In this document: positions 1-4,164 of the stretch, piece after piece
Layout of the letters: every line of letters begins with the position of its first letter
Numbering within the stretch: the first letter of the stretch is position 1
Source of the DNA: an archaeon
Lineage (GTDB): Archaea; B1Sed10-29; WALL01
DNA length: 7,241 nucleotides
NCBI GenBank assembly: GCA_030592525.1
Contig: JAUVIW010000050.1
Location: forward strand, 1 to 7,241
Direction: 5' to 3'
Program-made: the position numbers and the translations under genes
Notes under the pieces: model-generated
What the model was told of the DNA's origin: nothing
Database searches by the model: none
The model's input: the letters and a program-made list of their open reading frames with translations, nothing else

Positions 1-2
1 CA

Positions 3-347
3 GTACGCACATCGTTCACACCAATACGAATGATACTCGGGCAAAAGAAGCCCATCGCACTATCAGTGGAAGTGAGGAACAAGAGCGAACGCTCGAAGAA
101 CTACACTGTTAGCGTTAGGGTGCCCACGAAGTTCGGGTTCGACACATCAGGCCTTGTGAGCACGCACCGCATGCGAATCAAGAACGTGAAGCCAGCAGAG
201 GCCAAGGACGCGGTGTTCACCGTGTTCGGCAAGTTCGGCCTCAAGCCAGGGAGCTACGACTTTGACATATTGGTCAGGGAGCACGGCGAGCGCTTTGACC
301 AGACACTCGACCAGGCAAGTGTTATCACTAGCCTAAGGGTGGAATAG
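3..347 (+). CDS. 3' part of a beta-rich protein of unknown function (5' end outside window)
   Basis: The frame is open from the first complete codon at position 3 to the TAG at 345-347, so the gene probably begins upstream of the window; the ATG at 30 is internal or a poor start. The visible 114 residues alternate hydrophobic and polar residues in a beta-strand pattern, as in LSVEVRNKS and YTVSVRVP, followed by 'VKPAEAKDAVFTVF' and 'GLKPGSYDFDILV'. This layout is typical of immunoglobulin-like or CARDB-like beta-sandwich domains, in which a proline/glycine turn precedes a strand. No signal peptide, membrane segment or catalytic motif is visible in this part. It ends 46 bp before the next gene, which has its own TATA-like box. 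The fold is inferred from sequence pattern only, and the function is unknown. Confidence 0.6.
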   Translation, partial: VRTSFTPIRMILGQKKPIALSVEVRNKSERSKNYTVSVRVPTKFGFDTSGLVSTHRMRIKNVKPAEAKDAVFTVFGKFGLKPGSYDFDILVREHGERFDQTLDQASVITSLRVE

Positions 348-349
348 GC

Positions 350-357
350 TTTTAAGG
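350..357 (+). promoter_or_regulatory. TATA-like box for the coiled-coil gene at 394
   Basis: The sequence CTTTTAAG is centred near 353.5, so a start of transcription about 26 bp downstream would fall near 380. That is just before the ribosome binding site at 382-388. It lies immediately after the stop codon of the upstream gene. Confidence 0.4.
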
Positions 358-381
358 GGCAATAAGCCTAATACTAAATAC

Positions 382-388
382 AGGTGAT
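382..388 (+). promoter_or_regulatory. Shine-Dalgarno sequence AGGTGAT
   Basis: AGGTGAT is complementary to the conserved 3' end of 16S rRNA and lies 5 nt before the ATG at 394. It supports that start codon. Confidence 0.7.
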
Positions 389-393
389 ATTGA

Positions 394-975
394 ATGGCAC
401 CAAAAAAGAAGCCCAGACGCAAATTCAAGAAAAGCAACACACGCAAACCTAAGACACTCACGAGCAAGAAATACGGTGAGTGGAAAATCCACCAAACTCG
501 CATTAACAAGAATCAGAAAAGGCTGAACACACTGCAGACGCTGATAGCGGAAACCACGGAAGCCCGTGACGATGTGATGTGGAGCATTTCTGACAATAAC
601 ATGAAAGACGGCAGGCAAAAAATCAAGGAGCACAAGAGCCTTGACGGGAAGCTCGACAGGTACATAACAGAAAAGGAGCAGAAGATAACCGAGCTGGAAG
701 TGTCAAGGAAAGAGGCGGACAGGCTTACGAACGAGATTGCAAGGGAAAGCGCCAAGGAAATCCTTATCGGGCTCCATGGCATAGATCCGGAGGACTTCCA
801 CGGCCTGCACAACATAGATGCTATCCACAAGGACACTATGAACGACTTTGTTGTAAAATATAATCTCGATGAGAGCGGAAACGAACTGCCGATAAAGAAC
901 CAGCTGATTGACCGCAAGGGCAAGAAGCTCAGAAAAACAGATGTTGAATGGCACCTCAACGCCTTCTACAGCTGA
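394..975 (+). CDS. Lysine-rich coiled-coil protein of unknown function
   Basis: This is a 193-residue protein that I do not recognise. Residues 1-27 are extremely basic (for example PKKKPRRKFKK), a nucleic-acid-binding type of tail. Residues of about 30-125 are charged, helical and low in proline, with heptad-like hydrophobic spacing consistent with a coiled coil. The last 65 residues are a mixed segment containing the paired words 'GLHGIDPEDF' and 'GLHNIDAIH'. There is no signal peptide or membrane helix. The start is fixed by an AGGTGAT ribosome binding site 5 nt upstream. It seems to be a single-gene transcript: a TATA-like box precedes it and a hairpin followed by a pyrimidine-rich tract (997-1028) follows it. 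A role in nucleic-acid binding or as a structural protein is inferred only from the basic tail and coiled coil. Confidence 0.75.
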   Translation: MAPKKKPRRKFKKSNTRKPKTLTSKKYGEWKIHQTRINKNQKRLNTLQTLIAETTEARDDVMWSISDNNMKDGRQKIKEHKSLDGKLDRYITEKEQKITELEVSRKEADRLTNEIARESAKEILIGLHGIDPEDFHGLHNIDAIHKDTMNDFVVKYNLDESGNELPIKNQLIDRKGKKLRKTDVEWHLNAFYS

Positions 976-978
976 TTC

Positions 979-1119
979 GGGTATCATATCAAACACGGAG
1001 GGCCTTGTGCCCTCCTGATACTTCTTTTCCTGCGCAAGCAGGCTTGGCCGAGGGGGAAACCCCCACATTACGATAAGACCCCGACTTGGGTTAGTGTGAA
1101 AAGTGGGTGCGAAAAGCAC
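979..1119 (+). other. Hairpin-rich intergenic stretch, candidate structured RNA
   Basis: Five short stem-loops lie in a row. They are 997-1015 (7 bp), 1029-1042 (CCTGC, GCAA tetraloop, GCAGG), 1052-1064 (GGGGG, AAA, CCCCC), 1078-1091 (ACCC/GGGT) and 1107-1119 (GTGC, GAAAA, GCAC). Several are perfect and one has a GNRA tetraloop, which favours RNA-level structure. I could not match it to tRNA, 5S, SRP or RNase P RNA, and no clear C/D or H/ACA box set is present. No good TATA-like box lies upstream, so independent transcription is not supported. It might be the 3' region of the upstream transcript. Confidence 0.35.
997..1028 (+). terminator. Hairpin plus pyrimidine-rich tract, possible terminator
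   Basis: GGAGGGC (997-1003) pairs perfectly with GCCCTCC (1009-1015) around a 5-nt loop. The flanking GTATCA (981-986) can also pair with TGATAC (1016-1021) across a 10-nt bulge. The stem is followed by CTTCTTTT (1021-1028). It lies 21 bp after the stop of the coiled-coil gene. Archaeal termination depends mostly on T tracts, so it could equally be part of a structured RNA. Confidence 0.45.
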
Positions 1120-1142
1120 TGGTTTGGCATCATACCTCAATA

Positions 1143-1150
1143 GATAAATA
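1143..1150 (+). promoter_or_regulatory. TATA-like box for the winged-helix operon (leaderless)
   Basis: GATAAATA is centred at 1146.5, which is 26.5 bp before the ATG at 1173. This predicts transcription starting at or next to the start codon, and no Shine-Dalgarno sequence is visible. Confidence 0.6.
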
Positions 1151-1172
1151 CTTGCTTAGCGTAGTAGCCACC

Positions 1173-1520
1173 ATGGCGAAATACGAGACCACCATCAAGA
1201 TCAAGGCACGCGACAGGGTGCCTGACTTACGCACTATTCTAGAGGGCTTGTTTTACCGCAAGCCGCTGCTTGCGCGCAAGGCAGAGCAGCTCATTTACTC
1301 GCTTCTGGACAAGAAGCGGCTGCCGGACAGGGAGTGGGCCACCACCATGCAAAGCCTCGAGTGCTCACACCAGGAATACTACACAGTGCTCAACAAGCTC
1401 CGCGACGCAGGGATGATAACTAAGTCCTCAGGTGATTGGGTGCTCTCTGAGCAATATGGCAACCGCATGCAGGAAATGAGCGACATCTGGGCCTCGTTCA
1501 TCAAGAGGTGGAGAGCATAA
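1173..1520 (+). CDS. Winged helix-turn-helix protein
   Basis: This is a 115-residue protein, probably a small DNA-binding regulator. Residues of about 33-95 have the outline of a winged helix: helices in 'ARKAEQLIYSLLDKKRL' and 'WATTMQSLECS', then a recognition-helix candidate 'HQEYYTVLNKLRDAGMI' and a short wing 'SSGDWVLSE'. The C-terminus (97-115) is helical and rich in tryptophan and methionine, possibly a dimerisation helix. The ATG at 1173 is preferred over the in-frame GTG at 1107 because a TATA-like box sits 26.5 bp before it and the extra 22 residues look like translated promoter. It overlaps the next gene by one base, so the two are probably translated as one operon. The effector and target are unknown; a role controlling its own operon is an inference. 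Confidence 0.75.
   Translation: MAKYETTIKIKARDRVPDLRTILEGLFYRKPLLARKAEQLIYSLLDKKRLPDREWATTMQSLECSHQEYYTVLNKLRDAGMITKSSGDWVLSEQYGNRMQEMSDIWASFIKRWRA
1505..1512 (+). promoter_or_regulatory. Internal Shine-Dalgarno sequence GAGGTGGA/GGAG for the second operon gene
   Basis: A purine-rich GAGGTGGAG stretch inside the end of the winged-helix gene lies 7-10 nt before the ATG at 1520. It favours that start over the upstream in-frame GTG at 1508, which lies within the motif. Confidence 0.5.
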
Positions 1521-1993
1521 TGGTGGACTTCAAGCTGGTCTCAGACCTCAAGAGCGCGAAAATCAGGCTCACGCGCAAAAATGGCAAGGAAGAGGAGATT
1601 CACGTGGAACGGCCGTTCTACCGCGACATGCTCGAAGTCGAGTGGCGCGGCAAGAAGTACAAGGTGGTGCGCTCCGGCCTCATAGTGCGAGAGGCAATAA
1701 TCTACAGGGAAGGGGAGTATTACGCCAAAGTGCTCGAGCGCCTGGGTGTTATGACACACTTTGACATTTACCGCAAAGCCAAGAAAATACTCACAATCGA
1801 CGAGAAAGAGAGCCTGTTCCGGCACGGCTATGACATCAACAAAAGGAAAAAGGTGGTTGGCAGCCTCAGGCCATCCGGCCTGTACATCCCCGTACTCTCC
1901 AATATCGGGAAAGGGTATGAGGGGGAGTACACAGGCATAACAAGGGATGACGAGGAGGCCCTAGTCCTCAGCCTTCTTGCGGTCTGCATCTAG
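1520..1993 (+). CDS. Unknown protein, possible LURP-one/Tubby-C-like fold
   Basis: The protein is 157 residues long from the ATG that overlaps the previous stop. It is rich in alternating beta strands: 'SAKIRLTRKNGKEEEIHV', 'MLEVEWRGKKYKVV', 'SGLIVREAIIY' and 'HFDIYRKAKKILTID'. Next comes 'HGYDINKRKKVVGSLRP', and it ends in a hydrophobic helix 'EEALVLSLLAVCI'. A chain of beta hairpins with a phrase like 'YDI..k.k.vG.l' and a final buried helix is the layout of LURP-one-related, Tubby C-terminal-like domains. The match is to overall pattern, not to a catalytic motif, so it is tentative. It is the second gene of an operon with a winged-helix protein. Its last 33 bp overlap the tail of the opposite zinc-ribbon gene. 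Confidence 0.75.
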   Translation: MVDFKLVSDLKSAKIRLTRKNGKEEEIHVERPFYRDMLEVEWRGKKYKVVRSGLIVREAIIYREGEYYAKVLERLGVMTHFDIYRKAKKILTIDEKESLFRHGYDINKRKKVVGSLRPSGLYIPVLSNIGKGYEGEYTGITRDDEEALVLSLLAVCI

Positions 1994-2149
1994 CTTCCGC
2001 CACTGGTCCTCATCCATATCCACGATTAGCGGGCCCATGTACTTGCAGTCCTTGCAATAGTAGTTCTGGCTTGTTGCTAGCCCAGCGTAGGCTGCAGTCT
2101 CACCAGCAAAGACGATTTCTTTCGAAAAGCATTTGGGACATACTTTCAC
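1961..2149 (-). CDS. Small zinc-ribbon protein
   Basis: This is a 62-residue protein with two CxxC knuckles, Cys4/Cys7 (CPKC) and Cys32/Cys35 (CKDC), expected to bind one zinc ion. After the second knuckle comes the strand 'YMGPLIVDMDED' and a charged tail. Small stand-alone zinc ribbons of this shape are common in archaea, often with unknown roles. I chose the GTG at 2149 because it puts the first knuckle right at the N-terminus and is preceded by a GGGGTGGT stretch. The alternative ATG at 2206 gives 81 residues and overlaps the upstream gene's stop, but the extra 19 residues look unremarkable. It probably shares a transcript with the MarR-like gene upstream. It is convergent with the gene ending at 1993 and overlaps it by 33 bp. 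Confidence 0.65.
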   Translation of the reverse strand: MKVCPKCFSKEIVFAGETAAYAGLATSQNYYCKDCKYMGPLIVDMDEDQWRKLDADRKKAED

Positions 2150-2198
2150 ACTACCACCCCTTAGTTCCAGTATTGCAGGAAAGTTTTGGCTAAAGATT

Positions 2199-2507
2199 TT
2201 AGTCATTGTCCAAAATCTCTTCCCCAGCCATTTTACCAGAATCCAGGCGGTCCAAGCGGCGCATAATGCTCTCAAAGTCATGAGCCAGCTCTAAACCAAA
2301 GTCAGTTAGGTATACAAGCTTAATGCGGCCTGTGCGCGAAAAAACAACGAGATTGGCCTCTTCAAAGGAAGATAAAATCTTTATCATGTGCGCATAAGTG
2401 CAGTCCGCTTCCTTGGCAAGCAAGGACGCGTACCAATCGCGATTTCGGTCAGAAAGGGCAATCAAGGCCCTTACAGGCTTAGTGTGGAGAAAAAAGCTCG
2501 CATCCAT
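2199..2507 (-). CDS. MarR-like winged helix protein
   Basis: This is a 102-residue probable transcription regulator. A first helix 'PVRALIALSD' is followed by the helix-turn-helix 'WYASLLAKEADCTYAHMIKI' (residues 25-44). After that come the end of the recognition helix 'LSSFEEANLV' and a wing 'VVFSRTGRIKLVYLTDFG' with the 'LT..G..LA' ending usual in MarR-type wings. A last helix, 'AHDFESIMRRLDRL', may dimerise. The ATG at 2507 is chosen because a perfect AGGTGAT sits 6 nt upstream; the in-frame GTG at 2549 would place 14 implausible residues over the promoter. The zinc-ribbon gene follows within 50 bp. Ligand and targets are unknown. Confidence 0.8.
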   Translation of the reverse strand: MDASFFLHTKPVRALIALSDRNRDWYASLLAKEADCTYAHMIKILSSFEEANLVVFSRTGRIKLVYLTDFGLELAHDFESIMRRLDRLDSGKMAGEEILDND

Positions 2508-2513
2508 AATAGC

Positions 2514-2520
2514 ATCACCT
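2514..2520 (-). promoter_or_regulatory. Shine-Dalgarno sequence AGGTGAT
   Basis: On the - strand AGGTGAT lies 6 nt before the ATG at 2507 and decides the start against the GTG at 2549. Confidence 0.7.
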
Positions 2521-2549
2521 AACTCTGATTGATATATTGCAAAAGCCAC

Positions 2550-2557
2550 TATTTATT
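2550..2557 (-). promoter_or_regulatory. TATA-like box for the MarR-like gene
   Basis: AATAAATA on the - strand is centred at 2553.5. It predicts transcription starting near 2527 and a 20-nt leader that contains the AGGTGAT site. Confidence 0.5.
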
Positions 2558-2662
2558 GCTATTGATTCGAAAAATTAACTGGTAAATATGTTTTGGAAAG
2601 AATACTACATAAAGAGTATACCACAACATATTCTTTTGAGTTCATTTTAGTGATTCCCAAAA

Positions 2663-2815
2663 GTGAGAGTTCTCACCCGGGAGATCCGGCCAGCAAGCCG
2701 GTGTGAGTTTAGGGGAGTAATCCCACAACCACACCAAAGTGAGGGGCCCTCAAAAGCCAATCTGCCCAAGGCATGCGAAGAGAGGTAAGTGAGTGTTTTG
2801 GGGGCTCTGGAGCCC
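2663..2815 (+). repeat. Cluster of GC-rich inverted repeats
   Basis: The inverted repeats are GTGAGA/TCTCAC (2663-2676), CCGGC/GCCGG around CAGCAA (2686-2701), GGTGTG (2700-2705) with CACACC (2730-2735), and GGGCTC/GAGCCC around TG (2802-2815). GGTGTG/CACACC would enclose a smaller GGG/CCC stem. This part is much more GC-rich than the purine-rich part to its right. It could be a folded RNA or paired protein sites; no known family was recognised. Confidence 0.4.
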
Positions 2816-2848
2816 AAAGGGCCTGAAAGTGAGCCCAAACACCGTTTA

Positions 2849-2856
2849 TTTATAAA
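2849..2856 (+). promoter_or_regulatory. Orphan TATA-like box inside the repeat array
   Basis: TTTATAAA, followed by GG, is centred at 2852.5, predicting transcription near 2879-2880 on the + strand. This is one of the better TATA matches in the window, yet no recognisable gene follows. The box is nearly symmetrical and could also act on the - strand. Confidence 0.45.
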
Positions 2857-2879
2857 GGATTGGCAAAAGTGAGGGTTCT

Positions 2880-2933
2880 ATGGGTGATAGACAAACTATT
2901 TGGTCAAAATGGTCTTTGGAGACGAGAAAGTGA
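2880..2933 (+). other. Possible 17-codon leaderless ORF or 5' end of a non-coding RNA
   Basis: An ATG lies 27.5 bp after the centre of the TATA-like box at 2849-2856, the same spacing as at the leaderless genes of this window. It encodes MGDRQTIWSKWSLETRK and stops at the TGA inside an AAAGTGAG word. The peptide resembles nothing I know. A non-coding transcript from the same promoter is as likely, and a chance ORF is not excluded. Confidence 0.2.
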
Positions 2934-3232
2934 GAGCCCAAATTAGGATCAACAAGGTCACAAAAAGAAAAGTGACTAGTGAGCGAAACAGATGAAAGTG
3001 AGCTGTCAAAAGCCTGAAGCAAGAGAATATGAGCCAAAAAAGACGAAAGTGAGAGAGTTGGATGGCAACAAGGCAAAATATGAGAAGTGAGAGGCTGAAG
3101 AAGCAGAATCGAAAAGATCAAAGTGAGAGAATTCCAAAAGTGAGGGTTCTCTTAATTGGCTTCATACCCCAATAAGTGAAAGAGGCAATGCCAACAAACC
3201 CCCAAATTGCCCTTAAAACAGCATAGAAAGCG

Positions 3233-3240
3233 TTATATAC
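3233..3240 (+). promoter_or_regulatory. TATA-like box for the coiled-coil/winged-helix gene (leaderless)
   Basis: TTATATAC, preceded by AAAG resembling a TFB recognition element, is centred at 3236.5. That is 27.5 bp before the ATG at 3264, so a leaderless transcript is expected. Confidence 0.65.
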
Positions 3241-3263
3241 GCCAAACAACATATCCACAAGCA

Positions 3264-3944
3264 ATGGGATTCGCACAGTGGCTCAAGCGAAAGCTGTCCG
3301 GAAAGAAGCCAAAGGAATCTTCACAGCTTAGGCGAACCCTTGAAGCCAAGTACGCCATAGAGCAGGGCATGGCTGAAGCAGAAGGCCGAACCCAAACAAT
3401 CACAATGCCCAAAACAGAGATTCCGGCACAACAAATTATGACCCCAAATGTAGAACACCCCCTTTTGACCATTCAAGACCGTATGGTCCGTCTAGAAGAG
3501 ATTTACAGGGGCCTAAACGATAAAATCATGGTAATAGACGGCAAAGTGGCCACAAAACACGATATAGAGGACGTAAAAGGGCTTATTGGTGACGATCTCG
3601 ACAAGGGGGAACGAGTTCTTGCAGGGATAGACAATATAAGCCTTGATATTCTAGCGCTCCGCGCAGAGAAAGAGGATTTGAGCCACACCATTGCCACCTC
3701 TTCTCGCGACATCGAAACAAGGAAAAAACGGCTGACCAAAGTCGAAGAGCAAATAGGGCTCATGGAGTGCGATGATAAGATTCTGGATGCCCTTGGGTCA
3801 AGTGACCTATCAACCATCGAGCTCGCAGAGAAGCTGGGTTTCACCAGGCAGTATGTTTGGGAGCGGCTCAAGGAGCTATCCAAGGTCAACAAGGTCAAGA
3901 GCGTGAAGAAAGGACGCCAGACCAAGTATGTGCTCGTCAACTGA
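3264..3944 (+). CDS. Coiled-coil protein with C-terminal winged helix
   Basis: This is a 226-residue protein that I cannot assign to a named family. Residues 1-12 (MGFAQWLKRKLS) can form an amphipathic helix. Residues 13-65 are polar and probably disordered. Residues 66-110 and about 125-168 are helical with coiled-coil character. Residues 170-226 are a clear winged helix: 'DKILDALGSSDLSTIELAEK', a recognition helix 'TRQYVWERLKELSKV' and a wing 'VKSVKKGRQTKYVLVN'. The ATG at 3264 is favoured over the TTG at 3207 because a TATA box lies 27.5 bp upstream of it and inside the longer version. The gene is flanked by two repeat arrays, and its last codons and stop lie inside the first palindromic repeat. 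A DNA-binding protein that oligomerises through its coiled coil, perhaps on those palindromes, is inferred and not shown. Confidence 0.8.
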   Translation: MGFAQWLKRKLSGKKPKESSQLRRTLEAKYAIEQGMAEAEGRTQTITMPKTEIPAQQIMTPNVEHPLLTIQDRMVRLEEIYRGLNDKIMVIDGKVATKHDIEDVKGLIGDDLDKGERVLAGIDNISLDILALRAEKEDLSHTIATSSRDIETRKKRLTKVEEQIGLMECDDKILDALGSSDLSTIELAEKLGFTRQYVWERLKELSKVNKVKSVKKGRQTKYVLVN

Positions 3945-4164
3945 CACGTCAGGTGACACGTCAACTACAGGGCCTAGCGTAAGCTGACGCGTCAACTCGG
4001 TCAGGTTACGTAAGGTGACGTGTCAGCTGATATGTCAACTCAGTCAGGTTACGTAAGGTGACGCGTCAGGTGACATATGCTTCTGGGTCTTGTACTCATT
4101 GTGCATAAGACAACGTGTCATGTTGCGTAAGGTTACGTAAGCTAACGCGTAAACTGACGCGTCA
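3942..4164. repeat. Array of decamer palindromes TGAC-NN-GTCA with 43-bp units
   Basis: Perfect or near-perfect inverted repeats start at 3942, 3954 (TGACACGTCA), 3985 (TGACGCGTCA), 4016 (TGACGTGTCA), 4028 (TGATATGTCA), 4059 (TGACGCGTCA), 4143 (TAACGCGTAA, degenerate) and 4155 (TGACGCGTCA). Partial copies are at 4071 and 4111. They come in pairs 12 bp apart. A second palindrome, TTACGTAA, lies 10 bp before each first member at 4006, 4049 and 4133, with variants at 3975 (TAGCGTAA) and 4123 (TTGCGTAA). Two adjacent 43-bp units, 3991-4033 and 4034-4076, differ at only 4 positions. The array starts in the last codons of the gene ending at 3944 and enters the last codons of the TraB-family gene. 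Dyad symmetry and fixed spacing suggest binding sites for a dimeric protein. Confidence 0.85.

Larger units (their letters stand above)
2660..3146 (+). repeat. Irregular array of AAAGTGAG words
   Basis: GTGAG, usually preceded by AA or AAA, begins at 2663, 2703, 2739, 2789, 2829, 2869, 2930, 2979, 2998, 3049, 3087, 3123 and 3140, always on the + strand. Variants are at 2972 (GTGAC) and, as ATGAG, at 3029 and 3080. Many steps are 36-40 bp, others 17-20, 31, 50 or 61. Three copies share a longer form, AAAAGTGAGRGTTCT, at 2660, 2866 and 3137. The sequences between copies are unrelated to one another. The array ends about 90 bp before the promoter of the gene at 3264. Its function is unknown; protein-binding sites, a repeated RNA motif or a replication or partition element are all possible. 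Confidence 0.65.
2508..3263. other. Gene-poor region of about 750 bp with repeats, hairpins and promoters
   Basis: No convincing protein gene lies here. The left end (2508-2640) is AT-rich and holds the - strand promoter of the MarR-like gene. Positions 2657-2835 contain several GC-rich inverted repeats. Positions 2660-3150 carry about a dozen AAAGTGAG-like words on the + strand. Positions 2941-3120 are 74% purine on the + strand by my count (46 pyrimidines in 180 bases). An apparent promoter lies at 2849-2856 and the promoter of the gene at 3264 at 3233-3240. Because the repeated word contains TGA, + strand frames are broken often, while the - strand stays open over long low-complexity stretches that do not look like proteins. 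Confidence 0.7.

Noticed and set aside
976..1172. tRNA or other standard RNA gene
   Set aside because: There is no T-arm consensus, cloverleaf spacing or recognisable SRP, RNase P or guide-RNA box pattern.
2647..2838. Open - strand frame of 63 codons
   Set aside because: It runs through GC-rich inverted repeats, has no ribosome binding site or TATA box, and its product has no recognisable pattern. It is open because the repeated word puts TGA on the other strand.
2846..3121. Open - strand frame of 91 codons
   Set aside because: The product is low-complexity, rich in Ser, Leu and Phe, and simply translates the complement of the AAAGTGAG repeats and the purine tract.
2660..3150. CRISPR array
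   Set aside because: The repeated word is only about 8-15 bases, its spacing varies from 17 to 61 bp, and no cas genes are near.
3062..3175. 37-codon + strand ORF from an ATG across the last repeats
   Set aside because: The residues are mostly read-through of the repeat (SER, KVRVL), with no promoter or ribosome binding site. It is not enough to call a gene.
3942..4164. CRISPR array or transposon ends
   Set aside because: The units are themselves palindromic with almost identical linkers instead of unique spacers. No transposase or target-site duplication is visible.
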